DNA of 49,073 bases from a bacterium (GCA_021790935.1 JAJYFL010000016.1:1-49073), one strand, 5' to 3'; positions 14,502 through 23,920 are shown, numbered from the stretch's first letter. Numbers and translations: made by a program. Notes: a model not told the origin generated them from the letters alone.

Positions 14502-16111
14502 AGGCTGACCAAGCGAATCGCCGTGATGTTCTCCGCTGCGGCGATCGCCTCCACGACGGCGCGCTCGACCTCGCGATCGACCGCCAGCACCATCATCGCC
14601 TCGCCGCCTCGCGCCGAGCGCGCGACGTGCATGGTCGAGATGTTGACGTTCTCCCGGCCGAGGATCGTGCCGATGCGCCCAACCATCCCGGGCACGTCGC
14701 GATGGCGCGTGACGAGCATCGTTCCGGCGGCGACGGCGTCGACTTCGAATCCGTCGATCTCGACGATCCGGGGGCCGTGCGGCAGAACCGTGCCGACGAT
14801 ACGATGCTCGCCTGCCGCGACGATGAGCGTGGAACGGAACGGCGTGCTGCTGCGTTCGTGCGAGATCACGACGCGCACGCCGAGCTCGTGGGCGACCGCC
14901 ATCGCGTTGACGACGGTCACGCGCCGGTCGGTCACGTACGGCAGCGCACCCGCGAGCAGCGCCGCTACGAACGGACCGGCATCGAGCGATTCGATCTCCC
15001 CCTGCAGCACGATGGCGATCTCGTGGCGCAGCGCTTCGTCGAAGAGCTGGGGCAGCAACGCGCCGAGCGTGTACGTAAGATCGACGAAGCCGCCCGCGCG
15101 CTCGGCATCCGCACCCGTGAGCATCGGCGCGTTGACCGCACCATTCGCGGGGCGGCCGCCGAGCACGCGTACGACGTCGCCCGCGAGTTGCATGGCGATC
15201 CGCTCCAAGGCTTCGAACGTAGAGCCGCCCAGGTGCGGCGTCGCGACGACGCGTTCGTGCGCCATCAACTGCGCCGACGCGGAACCGGCCGGCGGTGGTT
15301 CTTGGGGGAAGACGTCGATCGCGACGGCGCGCAAACGCCCGGCATCGAGCGCCTCGAGCAGCGCTTGGGCGTCGATGACGGCGCCGCGCGCGCAGTTCAC
15401 CAGCACCGCGTCGTCACGCATCAGGGCGAGCGTCCGCGCGCCCATCATGCCGCGCGTCTGCGTGGTGAGCGGAACGTGCAGCGTCACCACCTGCACGCGC
15501 CCCAGCAGATCGTCGAGGTCCACGAGCTCGACGCCGAGCGCGCTCGCGCGCGACGCCGGAATGTAGGGATCGTGCGCGAGCACCGTCATGCCGAAGGCTG
15601 CGGCCCGTGCGGCTACGTTGCTGCCGATCCGCCCGAGGCCGACGATACCGAGCGTCTTGCCGTAGAGTTCGTAGCCGATAAAGGGCTTACGATCCCATGC
15701 TCCGCGGTGCACCGCCGCGTGGGCTTGCGGCACGTTGCGCATTGCGGCGAGAAGCAGCGCGAAGGTGTGCTCGGTAGCGGCGAGGGTGTTCGCGCCGGGC
15801 GTATTGACAACGACGATTCCCGCCGCCGTGGCCGCGTCGACATCGATCGCATCGACCCCGACGCCCGCTCGCGCGACTACCTCCAAGTGCGGCGCCTGTT
15901 GCAGCAGTTCGGCGTCGACGTGCGTTTCAGAACGAACGATCAGCCCACGCGCGCCGCGCAGCGCTTCATGCAACGCGTCTTTGGGCTTGCCGACCACCGA
16001 GACGACCTCGGCTCCGGCGTCCCGAAGCACCGCCATCCCACGCTCGTCAAAGGGTTCGGCGACGACGATTCTCCCTAAGGGGGATTCAACCATGGCCACC
16101 AGTTCGCCCAA
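14498..16111 (-). CDS. serA: D-3-phosphoglycerate dehydrogenase
   Basis: A 537-residue long-form SerA, the first step of serine biosynthesis. The N-terminal catalytic domain is followed by the NAD-binding motif GLGRIGSNVAARA, the substrate Arg in VNCARGAVIDAQAL, the Glu region DVFPQEPP, and the catalytic His in ATPHLGGSTFEA. An intervening domain follows, then a C-terminal ACT domain (RDVPGMVGRIGTILGRENVNISTMHV) that usually binds serine. TTG at 16111 has a GGGAGGGG ribosome site 6 bases upstream; ATG at 16093 is the alternative. It forms a 4-base overlap with the phosphatase gene. Confidence 0.94.
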   Translation of the reverse strand: MGELVAMVESPLGRIVVAEPFDERGMAVLRDAGAEVVSVVGKPKDALHEALRGARGLIVRSETHVDAELLQQAPHLEVVARAGVGVDAIDVDAATAAGIVVVNTPGANTLAATEHTFALLLAAMRNVPQAHAAVHRGAWDRKPFIGYELYGKTLGIVGLGRIGSNVAARAAAFGMTVLAHDPYIPASRASALGVELVDLDDLLGRVQVVTLHVPLTTQTRGMMGARTLALMRDDAVLVNCARGAVIDAQALLEALDAGRLRAVAIDVFPQEPPPAGSASAQLMAHERVVATPHLGGSTFEALERIAMQLAGDVVRVLGGRPANGAVNAPMLTGADAERAGGFVDLTYTLGALLPQLFDEALRHEIAIVLQGEIESLDAGPFVAALLAGALPYVTDRRVTVVNAMAVAHELGVRVVISHERSSTPFRSTLIVAAGEHRIVGTVLPHGPRIVEIDGFEVDAVAAGTMLVTRHRDVPGMVGRIGTILGRENVNISTMHVARSARGGEAMMVLAVDREVERAVVEAIAAAENITAIRLVSL

Positions 16112-16221
16112 TTGCAGCCCCTCCCTTGGCCTCGCGCTACGGTAAAATCGTATGCGATGGGAACGACGTTATGAACCAGAACCGGGGACCTCAGGCATCG
16201 TCTGCAGTTGCGTCTGCAGCG

Positions 16222-18396
16222 CTACTCCATCAATTTCATCGTGAAGTACGTCCACTCCAGCGCCGAGGTATGAGCACGCTCCTTTAGGTTTGCGCCCGCA
16301 CCGTGCCCGCCTTCGGTTACCTCATAGAAGAGGTAGGGCACGCGCATGGCCGCGAGCTTCGCCGCGAACTTGCGCGCGTGCTGTGGGCCGACGCGATCGT
16401 CCTTGGTCGTCGTCCAGATGAAGGGCTCTGGGTAGGCGACGCCGCCTTTGAGATTTTGGTACGGCGAGTGCGCCATCCAGAACGCCAGGACTTTCGGATC
16501 GGCAAGGTTGCCGTACTCACCCTCCCACGATGCGCCCGCCTCGATCTTCGCGATGCGAATCATATCGAGCAGCGGGACTTGGATGTCGACGGCGTTCCAT
16601 TCGCTCGGATGCTCCACGAATTCGACACCCATCAGCAGACCGCCGTTCGAGCCGCCTTGGATGCCGAGTCGTCGCGGGCTCGTGATCTTGCGCGCGATGA
16701 GATCCTGTGCGACGGCGTAGAAGTCGTCGTACGCGCGCTGGCGGTGGATCGTCATCGCCGCCTCGTGCCAGGCTGGGCCGAACTCGCCCCCGCCACGGAT
16801 GTTGGCGAGCACGTAGACGCCGCCGCGCTGCAGCCACAGCTTTCCGAGGATACCGGAATAATCCGGCGTCATCGAGATCTGAAAGCCGCCGTACGCGTAC
16901 AGGACGGTCGGATTGCGCCCGTCGAGTACCATGTTCTTCGGATGTACGATGAAATACGGAATCTTCGTCCCGTCTTTGGAGGTCGCTTCATGTTGTTCGA
17001 CGACGTCGTTCGAGGCGTCGAACTGGGCTGGGAGCGACTTCGCGACGGCAACGCTGCCGGTGTTGGTTTTCACCGACCAGAGCGTCGTAGGCATGAGGAA
17101 GCTCGTGACCGCGACGTAAGCACGGTCGCTGCGCAGATCCGTGTCGACGATATCGATCGACGCATTGTCGGGAAGGTCGAGACGGCGCGAGGTCCACGCT
17201 CCGTCCGCGCGGGGCCTAAAGACGAAGCAGCGTCCGCGAACGTTTTGATAGATCGAGACGAGCAGGCGCGATTTCGTCGCCGCGACGCCGCCGATCGACT
17301 CGCGCGGGCCGGGAAGGTAGATCAGCGCCGGCTTGAGGTGCAAGGGATCGGCCGTCATTGCCGCGGCATCGAGCGCGAGTAGCGATCCCGCTTTGTAGGT
17401 CTTGCCGTTCGTCGCCCAATCTTGATCGAGCGCGAGCACGAGCTTCCCGTCGACCATCGCATCGAGTTCGACCTTTTCAGGGAGCGCGACCGGTTCGACG
17501 CCGTGCGGCGTTACGAGATAGTACTTCGAAGTGAAGAACGTGACGCCGCGATCGATCATCGTGAGCCGATGGCCGGTGCCGTCGTGCATGGTGAAGGGCT
17601 GCACGGAGACGTCGGTCGGTTTGCCGCGAAAGATCTCCGTCGCTTGCGCGAGCGGCTGTCCGCGCCGAAGGCGCTTGACAACGTACGCGTAGCCCGATTT
17701 CGTCAGCTGCCCTGGCTTCCATGCACGCGAGACGAGCAGCGTGTTGCCGTCGAGCCAGGTTGCGTTCTGCTTGCCGCGCGGTAACACGAAGCCGCCCTTG
17801 ACGAACGAATGCGTTCGAAGATCGAACTCGCGAATCGTCTGCGCGTCTTCGCCGCCGCTCGAGAGATGGATCAAGCAGCGCGTCTCCTGCGGCCAGTTGC
17901 AGTTCGCGCCTTCCCACACCCAGTTCGCATGCTCCGCGCGCGAGACCGCGTCGAGATCGAGAACGGTCGTCCAACGCGGCGCCGCCGTTGCGTAACTTGC
18001 GCGCGTCGTGCGGCGCCAGATTCCGCGAACGTGGTGCGGATCTTGCCAGAAGTTATAGACGTAGCCGCCGATCGACCTCGGGTACGGGATCCGTCCTTTG
18101 GCTTGCGCAACGGCGAGCGCTTCTGCGTTGAGCTGCTTGTAGTGCGGATCGCTTTCCAAGATGGGTAGCGTGCGCGCGTTCTGCGCGTGCACCCAGGCCA
18201 TCGCGCGCTTGCCGTTCTTCTTCTCGAGCCAGAGGAACGGGTCCCCGCCGTTCGGCCCGGTGGGCGGGGCTTTGGCGACCGTGGTTTGCGCTTCGCCGGC
18301 CGCGGTGCCGGCGTAAGCCGGAACGGCGGCTCGCTGGGAGAGGACGATGGCGCAGAGAATCGCTGGGACGCAAAGGCCTCGGAAAATACGTTTCAC
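16222..18396 (-). CDS. Prolyl oligopeptidase family serine peptidase (S9A), exported
   Basis: A 724-residue protein with an N-terminal signal peptide (MKRIFRGLCVPAILCAIVLS, then AYA). A beta-propeller spans roughly residues 60-440 and an alpha/beta hydrolase domain follows. The nucleophile is in IQGGSNGGLLMG, the Asp in TTKDDRVGPQHARKF and the His in TEGGHGAGAN. FLWLEKKNGKRAMAWV near the N-terminus is typical of the S9A group. It would cleave proline-containing peptides in the periplasm. The coding region is complete and stands alone. Confidence 0.93.
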   Translation of the reverse strand: MKRIFRGLCVPAILCAIVLSQRAAVPAYAGTAAGEAQTTVAKAPPTGPNGGDPFLWLEKKNGKRAMAWVHAQNARTLPILESDPHYKQLNAEALAVAQAKGRIPYPRSIGGYVYNFWQDPHHVRGIWRRTTRASYATAAPRWTTVLDLDAVSRAEHANWVWEGANCNWPQETRCLIHLSSGGEDAQTIREFDLRTHSFVKGGFVLPRGKQNATWLDGNTLLVSRAWKPGQLTKSGYAYVVKRLRRGQPLAQATEIFRGKPTDVSVQPFTMHDGTGHRLTMIDRGVTFFTSKYYLVTPHGVEPVALPEKVELDAMVDGKLVLALDQDWATNGKTYKAGSLLALDAAAMTADPLHLKPALIYLPGPRESIGGVAATKSRLLVSIYQNVRGRCFVFRPRADGAWTSRRLDLPDNASIDIVDTDLRSDRAYVAVTSFLMPTTLWSVKTNTGSVAVAKSLPAQFDASNDVVEQHEATSKDGTKIPYFIVHPKNMVLDGRNPTVLYAYGGFQISMTPDYSGILGKLWLQRGGVYVLANIRGGGEFGPAWHEAAMTIHRQRAYDDFYAVAQDLIARKITSPRRLGIQGGSNGGLLMGVEFVEHPSEWNAVDIQVPLLDMIRIAKIEAGASWEGEYGNLADPKVLAFWMAHSPYQNLKGGVAYPEPFIWTTTKDDRVGPQHARKFAAKLAAMRVPYLFYEVTEGGHGAGANLKERAHTSALEWTYFTMKLME

Positions 18397-18490
18397 GGCG
18401 GTCTCCTTCTCGTTCGGTTGGCCGGCGTACGTTACGCGGGCTGCGGCAGAAAGATCACAGGCAGGTCGATAGGGCAGGATCTGTGCGTTG

Positions 18491-18900
18491 CTAGTGTCGT
18501 GATTCGTAAATGGAGTGACATTTACGAATCTTCGTCATGATCGATCGCGCAGATGTCGTCCACACGAACGGCTTGGCATCGGTATTGTGGCCGACCACAT
18601 AGGCAGATATGGCCTTTACCAATTTGGTGACGCTACGGAATGTCCCGCGCCGTACGCGCTTGGCAGTAATCTCGGCGAAGCACCGCTCAACGGCGTTGAG
18701 CCAAGACGAGGAGGCCGGAGTAAAATGCGTATGGTAGCGCGGATGTCTCGCGAACCACGTCTTGACCGCGGGGTGCTTGTGCGTAGCGTAGTTGTCCATG
18801 ATGATATGAATGTCCAGATTTCGCGGAACATTGCGGTCGATGTGCTTGAGAAACTCGACGAACTCGGTATGTCGGTGACGCGGCAGACACCGCGATCGAT
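18491..18900 (-). pseudogene. IS630-family transposase, 5'-truncated
   Basis: The C-terminal half of a DDE transposase. The readable frame covers PRHRHTEFVEFLKHIDRNVPR, the second catalytic Asp in IIMDNYATHKHP, TPASSSWLNAVERCFAEIT with the Glu, and PFVWTTSARSIMTKIRK. The first half, including the helix-turn-helix and first Asp, is missing beyond about 18900. The downstream end, GTGTCGTGATTCGTAAATGG next to a TA, matches the end of the element at 48947, so both belong to one IS. No terminal repeat is seen on the truncated side. Confidence 0.85.
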
Positions 18901-18956
18901 CGCGTCATGGTGCTGAATCGAATCGAATTGGAACCTTCGCTAATCGAGTGTGCGCT

Positions 18957-19874
18957 TCAGGCGGTGACGGCGGCGGCCGGTGCCGTGGTGACGTAGGGCT
19001 TGTTGGGGTAGCGCCAAGCGACGAATGCAAGAACGAGCAGCAGTTGGACCGCCGTAAAGATGCTGCCCTCGGGGCCGACGCTGCCGCCGGTAATCCAGAC
19101 GGTGTGCCCGGCGATCGCAGTGTGAAGCAAGTTTTGCGGCGACTTCAGACCGCTGTCGGGGACTCCGTAGAAAAACGTCTGCCCCCAATCCCACGCCATA
19201 TGGTAGCCGATGCCGAACCATAGATTGCCGGTACGCTGCAACATGACGCAGAAGACGATGCCAAACAGAAAGACCTGCGCGATTCCCGCGGGCGTTTCAC
19301 CGCCGTTCCGTGTGTGCATGAATGCGAAGAACGCCGATGTGAGGATCGCGGCGGGCCAAAAATACATGCCGGTGGATAACGTATACTGAACGTAACCCCG
19401 GAACGCGAACTCTTCGAAGAACCCAGCCGCGAGAAATGCAAGCAAGCATAGGGCGAATGCGCCGGCGAGCGCGGGCGTCAGCGCAGGCAATCCACCGAAA
19501 CGGACGCCCCCCCCTGCGAGTTCGATCATGCCGATCACCACGGATATGCCGGTGAAGCCGATCAGCGCGCCCATCCAGAACTTCGCGCCGAACGCCTGGC
19601 GGAGCGGAATTCCGTACAGCCCCATCGGCCGCTTCTCAATCTTCGACATGATGAATGCAGCGAGAAGCACGAATCCAAAGAGCGCCGCGTCGGCTAGAAG
19701 GATCGTCCACGCCGTGAGCGGAGGCGCATGCTTGCCTTTCGGCGGCTGCATCGGCAGGTGGAATAGCTTGAACAGCCCGACGAGCAGCAAAAGTTCCGCG
19801 GCGATGAGGGCTACGAAGATCAACATCCGCCAGCCGGCGCGGATACCGTTTGAGCCGATAAAGACGCTGGTCAT
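18957..19874 (-). CDS. CPBP family intramembrane metalloprotease
   Basis: A 305-residue integral membrane protein of the CPBP/Abi (Rce1-like) family. Family motifs are present in order: FFEEFAFRGY (the Glu-Glu-x3-Arg motif), AFFAFMHT (His), and GYHMAWDW (His). About eight hydrophobic segments are visible. ATG at 19874 is well supported by GGGAGGAAAGAG directly upstream; the frame continues to 20027, but without family features. Related proteins cleave prenylated or membrane substrates or give bacteriocin immunity. A fragment of a second CPBP protein lies 270 bases upstream. Confidence 0.88.
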   Translation of the reverse strand: MTSVFIGSNGIRAGWRMLIFVALIAAELLLLVGLFKLFHLPMQPPKGKHAPPLTAWTILLADAALFGFVLLAAFIMSKIEKRPMGLYGIPLRQAFGAKFWMGALIGFTGISVVIGMIELAGGGVRFGGLPALTPALAGAFALCLLAFLAAGFFEEFAFRGYVQYTLSTGMYFWPAAILTSAFFAFMHTRNGGETPAGIAQVFLFGIVFCVMLQRTGNLWFGIGYHMAWDWGQTFFYGVPDSGLKSPQNLLHTAIAGHTVWITGGSVGPEGSIFTAVQLLLVLAFVAWRYPNKPYVTTAPAAAVTA

Positions 19875-20141
19875 CTCTTTCCTCCCGATGTGCTTTGGCC
19901 TCGACGGCCGGGTTCCGAAGGAGTCGTCACATACGCGGTATTCGCCAATTGGCCGCCCATTTCGAGTGCCTGGGGACGCGACTCCCGCCGCATTTCCGTA
20001 TACCGGGCAAGTTGAGGGCCGATTCAAGGCGCGACGATTTCTCCGCCGGTCCGGCCGGCGGCGAGGATCCCCGTGGCACGGGGTCCAGCAGATAGGATGC
20101 TACCTTTGAAGCCGGCGCGCTGACCACGCCACCGCGCGTTG
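19875..20141. other. Gene-free spacer with two strong hairpins
   Basis: No convincing gene. Two adjacent inverted repeats lie at about 20041-20059 (CCGCCGG / CCGGCGG) and 20067-20088 (ACGGGG / CCCCGT arms extended by GGA/TCC with a one-base bulge). On the minus strand they would be in the 5' leader of the CPBP gene, so a structured leader RNA is possible. They do not match a riboswitch class I can recognise. Confidence 0.4.
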
Positions 20142-20310
20142 TTAAACGCCGCCTAGATTGCCCAATGCATGGAGGATGATGCCATACCATAGGTTCGACG
20201 TGCGCTGGTAAATGTCGCCGGTCACGAGCGCAAGTAAAAGGGCGGAGAGAACTTCGAGGCGCACACGCGGCGGCGCGACCTGATCTATCAGCAGCAAAAA
20301 ATGAGAGCAT
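20142..20310 (-). pseudogene. C-terminal fragment of a second CPBP family protein
   Basis: About 50 codons read VLSALLLALVTGDIYQRTSNLWYGIILHALGNL and then stop. This is the last transmembrane region of a CPBP protease, with the typical Y-x-R-T-x-x-L-W and the His-x3-Asn motif. Upstream the frame runs into unrelated sequence and then the right end of an IS1380 copy at 20399. The remainder of the gene is absent, so it is a remnant. Confidence 0.6.
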
Positions 20311-20398
20311 AAAGAAAGAAATGCAGAAATCAACGTGTCCAAGCGAAATGATAAAAAGGTGTGCTGTCCGCGCGAAGTGCTGTTAATGGATGTTTGAA

Positions 20399-21424
20399 CG
20401 GGTATCCCCCATACGGCTGACCTTTTCGACCGTGGATTGTCGGTTTCCCACCTTGCGGGGCTCGGCCCGGCGATGTGATTCGGACTTTGGGTGTCATTTG
20501 GGACGCGAGAGACGATCTCACGTGCCACCGAACGCTGAAAAAGCCGGACGCACGGAAGGGCGCAGCTCTCCCGTCGTTTTCGCGACGTACGCAGCCACCG
20601 GGTCGCTCATGCCAACGCGGAAGCTGGGGGCGAGCGTAAGTCGGCAATCGGGCGCAGAATGTCAGCGAACAGCGATCGTGGGATCGCGATCCCGGCCATC
20701 TGAAACGCGACGTACCGGCCGTGGCTGACCACCTTCGCACCGATCTTGATCAGCTTCTCCCGAAGCGTCGTCAGCGACCATTCGGCAATCGCCTCTGGAA
20801 TCGCCAGAGTCCGAAGGAAGCTGCCAAGATTATAGGCCAGCGCGTGAAGCTAAAGACGAACCGCGTTCGCATCGAACGAGCTGCATGAAAGTCGCCTGCC
20901 TTTCGAGGTGCGTTCCCATTCTATCATCCATTGCTCGCATGTGCCGCGTTTATTATAAAAGGTGACTACATTCGTAGACTTGCAGCGCAGGTTCGTAACG
21001 ATGAAGCCGACGCGCGGAAACCGTTCGCCAGGGTGCCACTCCACCTTGGCGACAACCCGACGAGGTCGCGACCAACTCGCCGCCTTGTGGCGGAAGCTCT
21101 TGTGGACTCGCTGCACGTAGTGCGCCGGCCGTCCAACCGGCCGCCACAGCACGTGAGCTGTCTCTGCCTGGAGAATTTGATTCACCGGAAGTCGGATCGT
21201 GTACTCGATGCCTTCTGATTCGAGGTAATCGTACATTTCTGGCTCGGCGAAGGCGGCGTCTCCACGAAAGGCGATGCCTTGGGTAGATTCTTGGTAACGC
21301 GCAACGGCCGGCTTGAGCACCGCTTCCCAGCCGTCGGCGCTATGTCGGTTGCCGGTGCGCAGAGCGGCTCGTGCCGGATCGTTCTCCTGATTCAAAAACG
21401 AAGAGCGGATGGTAGGAAGAGCGG
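20399..21424 (-). mobile_element. IS1380-family element, 5'-truncated copy
   Basis: On the minus strand the right end reads ATGGGGGATACCCG, ending at 20399 with flank TGAA. It matches the ends of the copies at 36765, 39435 and 44906. The left part of the element is missing: homology to the intact copy starts near 21424, inside a broken esterase gene. Between the transposase stop (20607) and the end lies the usual non-coding tail of about 200 bases. Confidence 0.75.
20607..21424 (-). pseudogene. IS1380-family transposase remnant
   Basis: Alignable to the intact transposase at 37875-39230 from about its residue 190 to the end. Readable blocks are NRHSADGWEAVLKP, GIAFRGDAAFAEPEMYDYLESEGIEY, RPVGRPAHYVQRVHKSFR, RVVAKVEWHPGERFPRVGFIVTNLR and YNKRGTCEQW. 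Lesions: the first half is lost, a small indel near 21400 breaks FVFNQ, and a TAG at about 20850 replaces the Gln of RLQLHALAYNLG. The frame then continues to the normal C-terminus. Confidence 0.85.
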
Positions 21425-21886
21425 CGGATAGGCTGTCTGTAGCCAAAGCGTCGCTCAGCCACCAGATGAATGGCCGCCGACGAATCGCGTTTGCGCTGAC
21501 CCGATAGCGCGAAAGCGCCATTCGATTGCCAGCATCAGCTCGCTTACCAGCGCAGTTCCCCACGGCCCATTGTTGGCCGAATCCGCGAATACGTCGTCCA
21601 TGCCGCTAGACATGCCGTCCAAAAAGACCATGATGTCGCCGGTGCCGTCAAAGCCGGGGATCAAGTCGAGAATCGGAAAGCGGCGCTCCGGTTTCTTATG
21701 AAACGAGTCCGGTGTTAGCACGAACGCATTCATTTGAATAGGCCGATGCCGAAACCCCGTGGCGTGGCCTGCCATCGCGATCTTCGCGCTCGCTTCAGTC
21801 GTTGGTTTCGTCCGCGCCGCAACGCATTCGCCCGGAGGTCGCGCGGGCGGTGTTAGGATCGAGACCGACGTGCCACCGTAACGCAA
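21425..21886 (-). pseudogene. Enterochelin-esterase-like alpha/beta hydrolase, interrupted
   Basis: The N-terminal part of an esterase D-like hydrolase: FVLTPDSFHKKPERRFPILDLIPGF, then a loop region, SELMLAIEWRFRA, and the nucleophile elbow VGGHSSGG. At the elbow a frameshift occurs: one GGCT of an expected GGCTGGCT appears lost, giving GGC TGA. The other frame continues WLSDALATD, as expected for the family, before the IS1380 remnant cuts it off. The gene starts 9 bases after the flavin reductase stop, so it was probably part of that operon. Confidence 0.65.
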
Positions 21887-21895
21887 TGGGACTTG

Positions 21896-22723
21896 TCAGA
21901 ACGTACGCTGCCAGGGTCTGAGGCTGAAAGGACATCCCGCTCTCACCAATGGATCCCTCGCGATCAAGCCCTGTGCTTCCTCAGACGAGGCAGCTTTCAG
22001 GACGATCAAGCCGTCATCGCCATCAAGAAAGGACCCGGCCATGGCTAACCTTCCGTCGCTGCGGAGTGTCGCCAGATATTGGAGATGTCGTGCCAACAGA
22101 TCCTCTGCGACGGAGAAGGGCCCGAGCTTGACGAGGAACATGCTGCTGCGGAGCGGCGGGGTGCTCCCAACCTGACGCGCTGCATCCAGGCTGCCATAGG
22201 TCTTTTCTTCTAAGTAAAAGATGGGATCGAGACGAGCGTAACGTTCAAATGCTGTGCCAATAAGGCAAGCAGAGCTTATGGCTACGTGTTCGATCGTGCC
22301 GAAGATATAGACCTCATTCCCCATGTACTTGATGTCGATCCGCCGGCATTCGATGTGACCCAGGCACTCCTCGATCCAGGGCGCAGAGACACGCGCCGCA
22401 GGCACAAGCGTAAGGCCGGCGGCGGCAATCCGTTCTGCTCCGTGGCGCTCCGCCATGGCCCAGATGATTTCGGCCAGCCGTGCCGGAGGTACGTTGACCA
22501 CGAAATCGCCGGTAGCTCTGATATTACGGTACGTCTGATGGGTCACGTTGCAGCCGAAGCCCAGGATCGGGCCGTCAAAGGCCGCCATCGACGCCCAACT
22601 CTTGGGGGCGATGTCAGCGATTCCATTGGCATCGACCGATGAAACGATTACGATCTGTTGAAGCAGTAGCGACGTGACCCAAGCCCGTTTATCGAGGGGC
22701 ATTGCTACCTTAGGATCAATCAC
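21896..22723 (-). CDS. Flavin reductase-like protein fused to a YCII domain
   Basis: A 275-residue two-domain protein. Residues about 1-185 match the flavin reductase (FMN-binding split barrel) family: VSSVDANGIADIAPKSWASMAAFDGPILGFG, TYRNIRATGDFVVNVPP, and a C-terminal HVAISS strand. Residues about 192-275 match the YCII/ferredoxin-like fold: FLVKLGPF, HLQYLATLRSDGRLAMAGSFLDGDDGLIVL and ARDPLVRAGCPFSLRPW. The fusion is unusual. The first domain would reduce FMN or bind it for a partner oxygenase; the second may be catalytic or regulatory. It is followed by the broken esterase. Confidence 0.8.
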   Translation of the reverse strand: MIDPKVAMPLDKRAWVTSLLLQQIVIVSSVDANGIADIAPKSWASMAAFDGPILGFGCNVTHQTYRNIRATGDFVVNVPPARLAEIIWAMAERHGAERIAAAGLTLVPAARVSAPWIEECLGHIECRRIDIKYMGNEVYIFGTIEHVAISSACLIGTAFERYARLDPIFYLEEKTYGSLDAARQVGSTPPLRSSMFLVKLGPFSVAEDLLARHLQYLATLRSDGRLAMAGSFLDGDDGLIVLKAASSEEAQGLIARDPLVRAGCPFSLRPWQRTF

Positions 22724-22797
22724 TCGGTTCCTCCGCTATCGCGGCCCGAATCCCCCATTCCGTCAGAGGTTCTGTCGCGTTTGGGGATGGCCTTCAG

Positions 22798-22819
22798 CCG
22801 TGACGCGAATAGGTCACGG
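22798..22819. promoter_or_regulatory. Perfect 7-bp inverted repeat before the MFS fragment
   Basis: CCGTGAC and GTCACGG separated by 8 bases, between the divergent flavin reductase gene and the MFS fragment. It has the size of a dimeric repressor site. No regulator gene is adjacent. Confidence 0.3.
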
Positions 22820-22849
22820 TCATGAGGGCAGCAACGGAATCGGCGGCCG

Positions 22850-23311
22850 CCGCTGGATCAGAGCATCACGATCTTGGGCGCTGGCGGTTTGCTGGCCTCG
22901 CTGGTGTTGTCGCGCACGCGCACAAGAGCGCCCGTTCTCTTCTTGTTGCTGACGCTGTGTTTCGACGGCGCATCGCTACTGGCGTTCACGTTTACTCGCG
23001 TGCTGATCTCTAGCGTGATTCTCATGTCGGCGCTCGGAGCCATAGGGGCTATCTTTCGCGTTACCATTCGGTCATATCTGCAGACGAATACGGCGTCGAA
23101 TGTGCGCGGTCGCGTGATGGGTTCATTTCTTGGCATGCAGGCGCCGATCGAATCGCTGTCGCTGACTTTGGGCATCGTTCTTGCCAGCCGACTTCCAGCC
23201 TGGGTGATTCTCCGAGGCGGCGCAATCGCGGAACTGATTGTGGCGAGCGGCGCCATTGCGGTGTCTTTCGCGCTTGCGCGCGGACCCGCGATCCTGCCTT
23301 TTCATGAGTGA
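22850..23311 (+). pseudogene. C-terminal fragment of an MFS transporter
   Basis: About 150 codons with four to five hydrophobic helices, including RAPVLFLLLTLCFDGASLLAF and IRSYLQTNTASNVRGRVMGSF, a pattern seen in the last third of MFS drug exporters (TASNVRGRVMG is the typical loop). It ends at a normal stop, but no N-terminal two thirds can be found upstream, and only a TTG (22874) could start it. It is a truncated gene rather than a functional transporter. Confidence 0.6.
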
Positions 23312-23784
23312 CGCACGAAGGAAGACCGGAAGGCAAAGGCCTCGGAGCGGAATCCCGTCATCCCCAAGCTTCGGCTCCAAGAGTTTCGCGAGGGGAAGGC
23401 CCGACCAAAGGGAAGCTGCCGCGAAACATCATGAGATATAGAACGACCCCGAGCGCACGGCTTCCGAGAAACGGAGGACAATCATACGACAGCCTCCTAG
23501 GGCAATTTACCGGTGGAGACTGACGTTCCGTCGGGCGCGCCAACGAGGTCGTTGCCGAAGTTCTTCAAGCCCCGTCCCTTGGATATTCCCGGCGAGAGTT
23601 TCGTCGATTCCCCTTACGTTCGAGGCGCATGAGCCCGCCGGCTTAAAGGACGCTACGGATTCCGCCTCAAATCGAAACGACCCGTGTTGGACGAGTGAGG
23701 GCCTAATCGTGGAAAGAACACACTCTTTGAGCCGCCTGCACGATCTTCGCTCCTTGATTGAAGCGGTATCCGTAGCGATTATCG
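23312..23784. other. Gene-free stretch
   Basis: No convincing coding region on either strand: open frames here are short, Arg/Ser-rich and lack recognisable motifs. No tRNA or clear terminator is seen. Given the remnants on both sides it is probably decayed mobile-element or transporter sequence. Confidence 0.4.
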
Positions 23785-23920
23785 TTGCGGATGGTTGCGG
23801 CCAGATTTCCCTGGCGATCTGAAGCGCCTCATGCACGGCGTGGAACATCCGATCTTCTTGATTGTGGATGGGCATCCGTCGCACCGCACAAAGATGACGA
23901 AGTGTCTTGTCGGGTCACGC
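23785..23920 (+). pseudogene. IS630-type transposase remnant
   Basis: A short block reads LKRLMHGVEHPIFLIVDGHPSHRTKM, the strand with the second catalytic Asp and the following helix of winged-helix IS630-like transposases. A frame change just before it separates AARF from LKRLMHG. Nothing else of the element is recognisable. It is a different subgroup from the copies at 18491 and 48947. Confidence 0.55.

Noticed and set aside
13944-15566. A 540-codon open frame on the plus strand
   Set aside because: Antisense to serA and the histidine phosphatase, very rich in Ser, Arg and Thr; not a protein-like composition.
23507-23884. A 125-codon minus-strand frame
   Set aside because: No recognisable domain, composition like a shadow frame, and it overlaps an IS630 remnant on the other strand.
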